From assembly GCF_017355935.1 (NCBI RefSeq), contig NZ_JAFIQT010000002.1:372001-436000 (forward strand): DNA of 64,000 nucleotides, read 5' to 3'. Position numbers and translations under genes: made by a program. Within the stretch, counting starts at the first letter, position 1, and each line of letters starts with the position of its first letter. Below the pieces are notes generated by a model. It did not search any database and was not told the origin of the DNA. It saw only the letters and a list, made by a program, of their open reading frames with translations. This DNA comes from Telluribacter humicola (GTDB lineage: Bacteria; Bacteroidota; Bacteroidia; Cytophagales; Spirosomataceae). Positions 8,694 through 16,676 of the stretch are shown piece after piece.

Positions 8694-9464
8694 TTAGAGC
8701 CTGTCAATCAGCATACCTCCGTCTACTCCGATGACCTGTCCGGTCGAGTAGGGGAAATCGCCGCGAGTGAGGGCCGCTACAGCTTTACCAATGTCCTCCG
8801 GAGTACCCCAGCGAGGCTGCAGGGCCAGTCCGTTCTCAAATAGCTGGTTGTATTTATCCTGTACCTTGGAGGTCATATCGGTAGCGATAATGCCCGGACG
8901 TACTTCGTAAACGGGTATGCCATATTCCGCCATCCGCACAGCAAAGAGCGAAGCCGTCATGGCTAGTCCGGCTTTGGAAATACAGTACTCACCCCGATTA
9001 ATAGAGGCCACCGTAGCCGAAATAGAAGTTACGAACACGATCGTAGCCTGAAAGCTGGTATCAGCCTGCCGGGCTTCGGCCATGCGTTTGGCAATGGCCT
9101 GGGTGAAGAAGAAAGGGCCTTCCAGGTTGGTTTGCATCACTTCCTGATAACTCTCGGGAGTAGTTTCGAGCAGGTCGAGGCGTTGACGGGGAGCAATACC
9201 GGCATTATTGATCAGGACATTGAGCTGACCGAAAGCTGAATAGGCCGTTTCAATGATCTGCGCTCGGTCTTCGGCTACGGCTATGTTACCCTGGCAGTAC
9301 ACAACTTCCACGCCCATACCCCGTAGCTCATTCAGCGTTTCCTGAGCGGCCTCTTCGGGTCGTACTCCGTTAATAGCCAGATTGTACCCTTCGCGGGCCA
9401 GGGCTTTGGCGATGCCGAGGCCAATGCCCCGGCTACCGCCTGTAACTAATGCTGTTTTTTTCAT
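8694..9464 (-). CDS. SDR family oxidoreductase (3-ketoacyl-ACP reductase-like), sugar operon
   Basis: A 256-residue classical short-chain dehydrogenase. The NAD(P)-binding motif TGGSRGIG is at residues 8-15, NNAG near 88-91, the catalytic Ser in VTSISA and the Tyr-Lys pair in YCISK. The C-terminal GQVIGVDGG is typical. It is the last gene of a minus-strand operon, separated by only 2 bp from the Gfo/Idh/MocA gene upstream. In this context it more likely oxidises or reduces a sugar or sugar acid than an acyl-ACP. The substrate is inferred only from context. Confidence 0.88.
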   Translation of the reverse strand: MKKTALVTGGSRGIGLGIAKALAREGYNLAINGVRPEEAAQETLNELRGMGVEVVYCQGNIAVAEDRAQIIETAYSAFGQLNVLINNAGIAPRQRLDLLETTPESYQEVMQTNLEGPFFFTQAIAKRMAEARQADTSFQATIVFVTSISATVASINRGEYCISKAGLAMTASLFAVRMAEYGIPVYEVRPGIIATDMTSKVQDKYNQLFENGLALQPRWGTPEDIGKAVAALTRGDFPYSTGQVIGVDGGMLIDRL

Positions 9465-9466
9465 GC

Positions 9467-10612
9467 TTACAGCTCATCAATGTTCACCCAGCACCGCTTT
9501 TCCCAGCTCTCGATGCCTTTTTCGGCCAGCTGTACTCCCTTAGCACCTTCTTTCAGTCCCCATGGGAACGGAGTGTCTTTTACCAGGTGCTTCAGGAACA
9601 GCTCCCACTGCGCTTTGAAGGCGTTGTCGAAAGGCTCCTGCTGAGGTACTTTAGACCAGCCTTCGTAGAAATTGATCGGCTGCTCGATGTCGGGATTCCA
9701 TACGGGCTTTGGTGTGTTGCCGTAGTGCTGGATGTAGCACTCGCGCAGACCGGCTACGGCCGATCCCTTGGTACCATCTACCTGTAGGGTAAGCAGGTCG
9801 TCGCGGCGTACACGTACGGTCCAGGACGAGTTGAAGTGGGCAATCACGTCACCTTCCAATTCGAAAGTAGCGTAGCAGGCGTCATCGGCGGTACACTTGT
9901 AGGGGTTACCCTTTTCGTCAATACGCTCTTCAATATGAGTAGCACCCAGACAGGATACCGCCTTCACATTACCGAACAGGTGGTCCAGTACGTAACGCCA
10001 GTGGCAAAGCATATCTACAATGATACCTCCGTCATCTTCCTTGCGGTAGTTCCAGGATGGGCGCTGAGCAGGTACACTATGTCCTTCAAATACCCAGTAG
10101 CCAAACTCACCCCGTACCGACAGGATCTTTCCGAAGAAATCATTTTCCATCAATCTTTTAAGCTTGAGCATGCCGGGCAGCCACAGTTTATCCTGTACTA
10201 CCCCGTGCTTCAGACCGGCAGCTTCGGCGAGTTCATACAGCTCCAGAGCCTCCTCGGTAGTGGTACCGGTTGGTTTTTCGCAGTAGATATGCTTACCCGC
10301 CTGGATGGCTTTTTTGATAGCGGGTGCACGGCGACCAGTTACCTGGGCATCAAAGTATACCTGGTAGTTAGGATCAGCCAGAACGGATTCCAGATCGGTT
10401 GTATACTTCTGTACCCCGGAGCGCTTGCAAAGTTCCTGCAGCTTGGCTTCGTTACGACCTACCAGAATAGGATCGGGCATGATGACTTCGTCGTCAGAAA
10501 TCTTAACACCACCCTGCGCGATGATTTCCTTAATAGAGCGCAACAGGTGCTGGTTAGTACCCATACGGCCGGTAACGCCGTTCATGATAATACCAATGGT
10601 ATGCTGAGTCAT
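9467..10612 (-). CDS. Gfo/Idh/MocA family oxidoreductase
   Basis: A 381-residue NAD(P)-dependent sugar or cyclitol dehydrogenase. The N-terminal Rossmann motif is GIIMNGVTGRMGTN, the conserved EKP motif is YCEKPTG (near residue 117), and the C-terminal alpha/beta domain carries the GGIIVDMLCHWRYVLDHLFG segment with the catalytic-site histidine. No Tat or Sec signal is seen, so it is cytoplasmic. The stop codon is 2 bp from the next gene's start, showing tight coupling to the SDR. Upstream is a sugar isomerase. A pathway of isomerisation and redox steps on a released sugar is inferred. Confidence 0.87.
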   Translation of the reverse strand: MTQHTIGIIMNGVTGRMGTNQHLLRSIKEIIAQGGVKISDDEVIMPDPILVGRNEAKLQELCKRSGVQKYTTDLESVLADPNYQVYFDAQVTGRRAPAIKKAIQAGKHIYCEKPTGTTTEEALELYELAEAAGLKHGVVQDKLWLPGMLKLKRLMENDFFGKILSVRGEFGYWVFEGHSVPAQRPSWNYRKEDDGGIIVDMLCHWRYVLDHLFGNVKAVSCLGATHIEERIDEKGNPYKCTADDACYATFELEGDVIAHFNSSWTVRVRRDDLLTLQVDGTKGSAVAGLRECYIQHYGNTPKPVWNPDIEQPINFYEGWSKVPQQEPFDNAFKAQWELFLKHLVKDTPFPWGLKEGAKGVQLAEKGIESWEKRCWVNIDEL

Positions 10613-10733
10613 GAGAATATTTTTGATTTAGTGAATTAGTGAATTGTCAATTTTCGAATTCTGAATGTCGATTAAATCCTGGAAGCAGTGATCTGGCGGA
10701 GCTAAAAGCTAACACCTACTAGCTAACAACTAC

Positions 10734-11549
10734 CTACACATGCGCTACGAATGAATCCGTAATTTTCTTCAGGAACTCGTGCTGGTCTTGCTGCCAGTAA
10801 ATGTTGGAGAATATCTCTACTTCGCAGAAGCCCTTGAAGCCGGTCTCTTCCACCCACTGACGGATTTGCTTCAGGTTAATGCAGCCTTCGCCCATCAGGC
10901 CCCGGTCGTTGAGCAGGTCCAGCGTGTTGACTTTCCAGTCGCATACGTGGTAAGCCAGCAAGTTGCCGTTGGCACCACAGCGGGCTATTTCACCCTGCAG
11001 GTTGGGCTCCCACCAGAGGTGATATACATCCACCGCTACCCCTACGTGCGCCGAGCCAATGGCTTCGGCCATATCGTTGGCCTGTTTCAGTGTGTTGATA
11101 GCCGAGCGGTCTGCGGCGTACATCGGGTGCAGGGGCTCGATGGCGAGCTTCACGTTCAGTTTTTCGGCCAGGGGCAGTACAGCTTCTATGCCGTCCCGGA
11201 TCTGCTGACGCGATACGTCCAGCGACTGGTCGGGTGAAGCTCCGCACACCAGCACGATCAGAGGAGCACCCAGCGCGGCGGCTTCTTCCAGCAGCTTGCG
11301 GTTGTGATCAATGGCTTTGGCGCGTTCGGTACTGCTGGTGTGGGGAAAGAAGCCACCCCGTACGTACGATACCACATCCAGTCCCGCACTACGGATCAGT
11401 TCGCCAGCCCGGTGCGGCCCTATACCCTCAATGGCATTCTGCCACACGCTTATTCCTTTAATGCCAGCCGCGGCATAATTCTCCACGGCCTCCGACAACC
11501 CCCAGGGCTTGGTGGTAATCGTATGCACACAGCATCTATCTAGATTCAT
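10734..11549 (-). CDS. Sugar phosphate isomerase/epimerase (TIM barrel)
   Basis: A 271-residue xylose-isomerase-like TIM barrel without a signal peptide. Metal-binding residues are plausible in LAIEPLHPMY, GVAVDVYHLWWEP, LAYHVCDWK and FCEVEIFS, the usual Glu, Asp/His, His and Glu positions. It lacks the Tat signal found on the related protein at 5585, so it works in the cytoplasm. It lies between a GH88-like hydrolase and a Gfo/Idh/MocA dehydrogenase, suggesting isomerisation or epimerisation of a sugar released by the hydrolase. Confidence 0.85.
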   Translation of the reverse strand: MNLDRCCVHTITTKPWGLSEAVENYAAAGIKGISVWQNAIEGIGPHRAGELIRSAGLDVVSYVRGGFFPHTSSTERAKAIDHNRKLLEEAAALGAPLIVLVCGASPDQSLDVSRQQIRDGIEAVLPLAEKLNVKLAIEPLHPMYAADRSAINTLKQANDMAEAIGSAHVGVAVDVYHLWWEPNLQGEIARCGANGNLLAYHVCDWKVNTLDLLNDRGLMGEGCINLKQIRQWVEETGFKGFCEVEIFSNIYWQQDQHEFLKKITDSFVAHV

Positions 11550-11564
11550 TTTTGAATGAGTGAT

Positions 11565-11640
11565 TTAGAGAATGAGAGAATGAGTACTTCAGTTAGAGAA
11601 TGAGAGAATCCTTTCATCATTCACAATTCTCTCATTCTCT
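11565..11640. repeat. Direct and inverted GAGAATGAGAGAAT repeats between operon genes
   Basis: The 17-mer TTAGAGAATGAGAGAAT occurs twice in direct orientation (11565-11581 and 11593-11609). A third, inverted copy lies at 11626-11640, so 11595-11609 and 11626-11640 can form a perfect 15-bp stem with a 16-nt loop. The repeats fill the 100-bp gap between the GH88-like and isomerase genes. The role is unknown: mRNA stabilisation, processing or partial termination are possible. Confidence 0.8.
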
Positions 11641-11649
11641 CAATCAAAA

Positions 11650-13044
11650 TTATTTAACCGCTCCCAGATAGGTATAGTACGGCTGGTTCTTGTTGATGCG
11701 GTGCAGGTACAGCGCTACCTCGCGGGCGTGGTAGTCGCCCCACATGCTCGATTCGCCACAAGGTACCTGCTGTCCTTCGGGGATGTAGTCCCAGCCATTG
11801 GGGCGGTGGTATACCGAGTGCAGGAGTAGCCCCTGGTGCTGCGCATCAGCAGACAGGTAGGGCTCCTGGAATAGCGAGTCCACCGCAGTAAGTCCGGCCT
11901 GCCAGTAGCGGTTGCCGTCTTCTTGTTGGCCCTGATCCTGGAGGTACTTACCCAGGCGCAGGAGTCCCTGTGAGCCAATGGCGGCCGCTGAGCTATCAAC
12001 CGGTTCGTAAGCATTGTACGGGTCCGAGGCGCGCTCGGTATAGTCGCCGAGTTTGTAGAGCTGAGGGGCTCCGGTATCCCAGTAGGGGATACCGTCGGCG
12101 GCTGTATTTTCTATATAGAAGTCGCAGGTAGCTTTGGCAGCTTTAAGGTAGATAGACTCAATGGCGCTGCGTCCTCCCAAGGAAGCCAGTTCTTCGTCAG
12201 AGAAGCTCGCCAGTGACTCTAGTTGCTCGGCAAAGCCTACCATCGCCCAGGCCAGTCCGCGGGTCCAGGTGGTAAAGCCCGAGAAGCCCTGCTGTGAGTT
12301 GGGGCTACGGAAGTTGCCGTCGTTGGTATTGAATATACTTTCGTGAGCGGTACGTCCGCGCAGGTCGTAGCTGTCGCGGCCCTCGCCGTAGTACACCGAG
12401 TACATAGCCGTAGCGATGGAGTGCTTGGTACCCCGCTCCAGTAGGCTTACCTTCAGGTCGTTTTCGCCCATGAGGCTGTGGCCCAGTCGGTGCGATACCA
12501 TCAGGGCGCGTACCGAACGAATAGTATCTACAAAGAGAGAGTGCGGACCATTAAACGAATAGATATAACCGCCGTTCTCCACGGGAAGGGTTTTGATATT
12601 TGTCCAGCGACGAGCCTGTACCGCACCGGATATTTTGAGAGCAATCTCGTAGAAGTCGCGCTCCCACTTGTTCTCGGGGATGCGCCCCTCGTTCATCAGA
12701 CGAAGCAGGTTACCGTAGGTACTTACGTTGTTGAAGCCATGGTCGTGTACACCAAAATGTCCTACGTGTGAAGCCATCTGTGCTACGGTATGCTTACGAG
12801 CTTCTTCCAGAAATTCCTCTTCTCCGGTAGCATCGTACTGCAGTACCTCGGCTCCGTAACGGAACCCTTCGGTCCATTCGGTCCAGCCGCGGGTGGTGTA
12901 CTTACCCTGCACCGTAAATACCGGCGAGCCTTTGGTGATGTCGTATTCCTGGTTGATTAACCGGATTTTTTCGGCCGAGAGCTGCCACAACCGGTCGATC
13001 TTGGGCTGCAATTGAGCCGCTGAGAGGTCTTCTCTGATCTTCAT
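11650..13044 (-). CDS. GH88-like glycoside hydrolase (unsaturated glucuronyl hydrolase type)
   Basis: A 464-residue alpha/alpha-barrel protein resembling family 88 unsaturated uronyl hydrolases, which remove terminal unsaturated uronic acids from oligosaccharides made by polysaccharide lyases. The FTTWTRGLAWAMVGFAEQ segment is characteristic, as are the HDHGFNN and CGESSMWGDYHARE stretches near the active cleft and terminus. No signal peptide is seen, consistent with cytoplasmic processing of imported oligosaccharides. It opens an operon with an isomerase, a Gfo/Idh/MocA dehydrogenase and an SDR. Assignment to the exact GH family is by motif recall. Confidence 0.75.
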   Translation of the reverse strand: MKIREDLSAAQLQPKIDRLWQLSAEKIRLINQEYDITKGSPVFTVQGKYTTRGWTEWTEGFRYGAEVLQYDATGEEEFLEEARKHTVAQMASHVGHFGVHDHGFNNVSTYGNLLRLMNEGRIPENKWERDFYEIALKISGAVQARRWTNIKTLPVENGGYIYSFNGPHSLFVDTIRSVRALMVSHRLGHSLMGENDLKVSLLERGTKHSIATAMYSVYYGEGRDSYDLRGRTAHESIFNTNDGNFRSPNSQQGFSGFTTWTRGLAWAMVGFAEQLESLASFSDEELASLGGRSAIESIYLKAAKATCDFYIENTAADGIPYWDTGAPQLYKLGDYTERASDPYNAYEPVDSSAAAIGSQGLLRLGKYLQDQGQQEDGNRYWQAGLTAVDSLFQEPYLSADAQHQGLLLHSVYHRPNGWDYIPEGQQVPCGESSMWGDYHAREVALYLHRINKNQPYYTYLGAVK

Positions 13045-13133
13045 AAGGTTCTACGATAGTATTATTACGTGATGTATTAGTTGGATAATACAAAGGTAGA
13101 ACTGTATGAAAGGGGCTTCAAGGTACTTTTTTG

Positions 13134-14072
13134 CTAGTGACTGGCACTTTTCCGAACTGATACCCGGTATTCATTCGGAGTGAGGCCGGTTTTTCTTTTA
13201 AAAATACGGCCGAAGTAAGAAGGGTCTTCTATATGAATGTGATACGAGATTTCCTTGCTGCTCAACTGGGTAAATACCAGCAGCCGCTTGGCCTCCAGCA
13301 GGAGTTTATCCAGGATATATTCGCCCGCTGATACGCCTACATGCTTCTTGATGGTTTTACTTAGGTAGTCAGGCGACACGTCCAGAGCGGCGGCGTACTG
13401 CTGTACTTCGTGCATTTCCCGAAAGTTCTTCTCCACCATTTCTCGGAATCTACCCGTCAGGTCCGACGTAGGCGCAGGTGACTGGGTACGTACTTCGGTC
13501 TGGCGGGCGGCCAGCCGCTGGCACTTTTGCAGGAAGATGTGGAGGTAGGAACCGAGTACAGCGCTATTATCGGTACTGTTCTCTAAGAAATCACCTACCA
13601 TATTTTCAAGCATGTGCTGAAAGTACTTCTTGGTTTCTTCCGGTAAGGAGAGTACCGGTTCGTGGAGGCCCGTCTGGAAGAATGGTACCTGCGACAAGGG
13701 GAGGGACTGCGGAGTGCCATAGAACGAGTAAAACCCTTCTGAAAACGCTACTATATAGCCCCGGCAATCGGCGGTAGGAGTGAGCAGATGTACCTTACCC
13801 GGCGGTAGAAAATGAACACTGGGCGCACTGACCGGATACGTACGGAAGTCTACTTCGTGAAAGCCCTGGCCTTCTTCAAAGAACAGGATCTCGTAGTAGC
13901 TGTGCCGGTGGGGGGTATTGGTAGGTAAGGGTGTGACGGGCAGCAGACCCGTTGTCTGTGTTTTAGGTTCCGGACTATTCTTGAACCGAAATATCTTCAG
14001 GACGGGAGCTTCACCGGCAGCCTTTGGCAGGTTATGGGTAGGCAGTGTATTACTCAGGACTAATTGCTCCAT
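13134..14072 (-). CDS. AraC family transcriptional regulator (cupin sensor)
   Basis: A 312-residue regulator with an N-terminal cupin-like sensor, HRHSYYEILFFEEGQGFHEVDF, and a C-terminal AraC DNA-binding domain ending in IHIEDPSYFGRIFKRKTGLTPNEYR. The first 48 residues are proline/threonine-rich and not part of the cupin. It lies 89 bp upstream of the GH88-like operon in the same orientation, the usual place for a dedicated activator of a sugar-use operon. The inducer would be a sugar released by the pathway; this is inference. Confidence 0.9.
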   Translation of the reverse strand: MEQLVLSNTLPTHNLPKAAGEAPVLKIFRFKNSPEPKTQTTGLLPVTPLPTNTPHRHSYYEILFFEEGQGFHEVDFRTYPVSAPSVHFLPPGKVHLLTPTADCRGYIVAFSEGFYSFYGTPQSLPLSQVPFFQTGLHEPVLSLPEETKKYFQHMLENMVGDFLENSTDNSAVLGSYLHIFLQKCQRLAARQTEVRTQSPAPTSDLTGRFREMVEKNFREMHEVQQYAAALDVSPDYLSKTIKKHVGVSAGEYILDKLLLEAKRLLVFTQLSSKEISYHIHIEDPSYFGRIFKRKTGLTPNEYRVSVRKSASH

Positions 14073-14090
14073 AGGGTAGTGAGGGCTTGG

Positions 14091-14660
14091 CTATTGGGGC
14101 TGCACGGTTTTTTTTCTCCACCGGTCTATGCGCCGGAATAGCCACCAAAGTAGACCCGCAACGAGCAGAAAAGCAATAATTGGTAGAAATATAGCTATTC
14201 CGGAGAGAAAGAAGGAGGCAATATTTTCAAATGTAGAAATAACCGGATTGCCCAGCCCGACGGTGGTTTTAGAAGAAGCCAGCCGTAGCAAACCAGTACC
14301 TGCCTGTATGAGCCCGGCGCTACCTCCACCTACGATCAGCCCCAGGCCCCACTGGAGTACCGGACTATCTACTTCTACAAATGAAGTGGTCAGTAGTGTA
14401 CCCGCTGCCACCGACAGGGGAGTGGCTATGGTATCGAGCAGGTTATCAATGAAGGGGATATAATAGGCACCTATCTCGACGATGGTTGCCGTCAGCAAGG
14501 CAAAGAAAGCCGGCCAGGTGGCAAGCCAGGCAAAGCCTTCGGTGGGGGTAATCCATCCGTTCATGGTGGCGATGTTGGCCAGTAGCATGGGCACAAAAAT
14601 GCGGAATCCCGTACTGGCACTTAGCCCCAAACCCAGACAAATACTAAGGAAGAGTTCCAT
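14091..14660 (-). CDS. DUF4126 integral membrane protein
   Basis: A 189-residue membrane protein of the DUF4126 family, function unknown. About five hydrophobic segments are visible: residues 2-20, 33-55, 68-92, about 100-120 and 148-172, with the family motif GFRIFVPMLLANIA near the start and GLGNPVISTFENIASFFLS near the end. The tail RRIDRWRKK is cytoplasmic. ATG at 14660 (MELFLSIC) was chosen; an upstream ATG adds 10 unlikely residues. It is 18 bp upstream of the AraC gene and may be co-transcribed with it. Confidence 0.82.
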   Translation of the reverse strand: MELFLSICLGLGLSASTGFRIFVPMLLANIATMNGWITPTEGFAWLATWPAFFALLTATIVEIGAYYIPFIDNLLDTIATPLSVAAGTLLTTSFVEVDSPVLQWGLGLIVGGGSAGLIQAGTGLLRLASSKTTVGLGNPVISTFENIASFFLSGIAIFLPIIAFLLVAGLLWWLFRRIDRWRKKTVQPQ

Positions 14661-14830
14661 AGAAAGAGTACCTTTGGATGAATTACACAAGTAAAATAGA
14701 TATATGTCCCAAATCTACCCTCACAGTGACTACTACTCACCCATAGATTGTAGCATTGAGAGGTTAGCTGTAACTTTCGTTCATTTTTTTGTGTTAGAAA
14801 AAACATACCAGTAACTACTTTTCTTCACTC

Positions 14831-16603
14831 GTGAATCAGGAAACCAAAAGCGGCCAAATATTCGATCTGCCTACACTGAAGCGTCTTTACACTTTCGTGG
14901 GGCCGTACAAAAAACAATTTTACCTGCTGATCTTTATCATTATGGTCAGTGCGGTACTGGCTCCGGTCATTCCGCTGCTGATCAAGTATACCATAGATGA
15001 GCCGATCGCTAATAGTAATTACGACCAGCTGGCCCTGATGCTGGGGATCATGATCGTGGTGTTGGTGGTACAGGGGTTGGTACAGTTTGTCAATACGTAC
15101 CTGTCGGGCTGGCTCGGGCAGTACATCATCCGCGATATCCGGGTGCAGTTGTACGAGAAGATCGTTAACCTTCGTCTTAAGTTCTTTGATAATACGCCCA
15201 TCGGCCGGTTAGTAACCCGGACTATTTCGGACATCGAAACCCTCTCAAACGTATTCAGTGACGGTATGGCGGCCATCGCGGGTGATATCCTGCAGCTGGT
15301 CCTGATCATATCCGTTATGTTTTATACCGACTGGAAGCTGTCACTGATTAGTCTCTCGATGATCCCGCTGATGCTATTCAGTACCTATGTATTCAAGGAG
15401 AAGATCAAGGATGCCTTCAACGAAGTACGGGCGGCGGTTTCTAACCTCAACTCCTTTGTACAGGAGCATATTACAGGTATGAGCATCGTCCAGATATTCA
15501 GCAGCGAAAAGATCGAGTACGAAAAGTTCAGAGAGATCAACGTGCAGCACCGCGACTCCAACATCCGGTCTATCCTGTACTATTCTATCTACTTCCCGGT
15601 AGCGGACGTCATAGCCGCGGCGGGTACGGGTCTGGTGGTATGGTACGGCTCAAAGCAGATCCTGAACTACGAGGTTACATTCGGTACTGTGACGGCCTTC
15701 GTGATGTTCATTAACCTGTTCTTCCGCCCCATCAGGCAACTGGCTGACCGCTTTAATACCTTACAGATGGGGATCGTAAGTACCGATCGTATTCTGAAAC
15801 TACTGGATAGTGATGAGTATACTGCCAACGAGGGTACGCATAATCCGGATACGATCAAGGGGAATGTGGAATTCAAAAACGTTTGGTTTGCCTACAATGA
15901 CGAAGATTACGTACTTAAGGATATCAACTTTAAGGTTAACGAAGGCGAAACAGTAGCCTTTGTAGGCGCTACTGGTGCGGGTAAATCATCCATTATCAAC
16001 CTGCTGAGCCGCTTCTATGATATCAATAAGGGCAATATCTACATCGATGATGTCGAAGTACATGATTTTGAACTGGGTGCTCTTCGTCGCAATATAGGGG
16101 TAGTACTACAGGATGTATTCCTGTTCTCGGATACCATCGAGAATAACATTCGCCTGGGAAATCCGGATATTACACACGAAAAGATCATAGAGGCCGCCAA
16201 ACTGGTAGGAGTACACGAGTTTATTGAGCGCCTGCCCGGCGGCTATGAGTACAACGTGATGGAGCGGGGCTCGACGCTATCAGTAGGGCAGCGGCAGCTG
16301 ATTTCGTTTGTGCGGGCGATGGTACACGATCCCCGGATTATCGTACTGGATGAGGCTACGTCGTCGGTAGATACCGAAACGGAGGAACTGATCCAGAAGG
16401 CCATTGAAAAACTGATGGAAGGCCGTACGGCCATTGTGATTGCTCACCGGCTCTCAACCATTCAGGAGGCAGATAAGATCATAGTAGTAGATAAAGGAGA
16501 AATCAAGGAAGAAGGTACCCACGAAAAACTACTCGAGAAGAATGGTTTCTATGCTAACCTATACCGGATGCAGTACAAGGATGTTCTGAAAATAGCCGGT
16601 TAA
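14831..16603 (+). CDS. ABC transporter ATP-binding/permease protein (exporter type)
   Basis: A 590-residue half-transporter with an N-terminal six-helix exporter domain (residues about 20-310) and a C-terminal ATPase. Walker A is GATGAGKSS, the signature is LSVGQRQL, Walker B is IIVLDEATSS and the switch histidine is in IAHRLST. It resembles MsbA/MdlB-like lipid or peptide exporters and probably forms a homodimer since no partner half-transporter is adjacent. Translation starts with GTG at 14831. The gene ends at a strong bidirectional terminator facing the PBP1A gene. Confidence 0.92.
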   Translation: MNQETKSGQIFDLPTLKRLYTFVGPYKKQFYLLIFIIMVSAVLAPVIPLLIKYTIDEPIANSNYDQLALMLGIMIVVLVVQGLVQFVNTYLSGWLGQYIIRDIRVQLYEKIVNLRLKFFDNTPIGRLVTRTISDIETLSNVFSDGMAAIAGDILQLVLIISVMFYTDWKLSLISLSMIPLMLFSTYVFKEKIKDAFNEVRAAVSNLNSFVQEHITGMSIVQIFSSEKIEYEKFREINVQHRDSNIRSILYYSIYFPVADVIAAAGTGLVVWYGSKQILNYEVTFGTVTAFVMFINLFFRPIRQLADRFNTLQMGIVSTDRILKLLDSDEYTANEGTHNPDTIKGNVEFKNVWFAYNDEDYVLKDINFKVNEGETVAFVGATGAGKSSIINLLSRFYDINKGNIYIDDVEVHDFELGALRRNIGVVLQDVFLFSDTIENNIRLGNPDITHEKIIEAAKLVGVHEFIERLPGGYEYNVMERGSTLSVGQRQLISFVRAMVHDPRIIVLDEATSSVDTETEELIQKAIEKLMEGRTAIVIAHRLSTIQEADKIIVVDKGEIKEEGTHEKLLEKNGFYANLYRMQYKDVLKIAG

Positions 16604-16633
16604 CTAGGAGCTTACTGTAAGCTTAGAAATATA

Positions 16634-16666
16634 AAAAAGGGAAGGCCTCAGCGGCCTTCCCTTTTT
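16634..16666. terminator. Bidirectional terminator between ABC transporter and PBP1A genes
   Basis: A perfect 14-bp stem pairs 16634-16647 with 16653-16666, GGGAAGGCC with GGCCTTCCC flanked by A and T tracts. It lies between convergent stop codons and supplies T tracts in both directions. Confidence 0.92.
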
Positions 16667-16676
16667 AGTTATGCTA

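Noticed and set aside
9836-10639. 267-residue plus-strand frame antisense to the Gfo/Idh/MocA gene
   Set aside because: Shadow frame caused by codon bias of the real gene.
10701-10730. Short AGCTAA/GCTAAC motifs, also at 124-140 and 23230-23249
   Set aside because: Too short and degenerate to establish a repeat family from this window alone.
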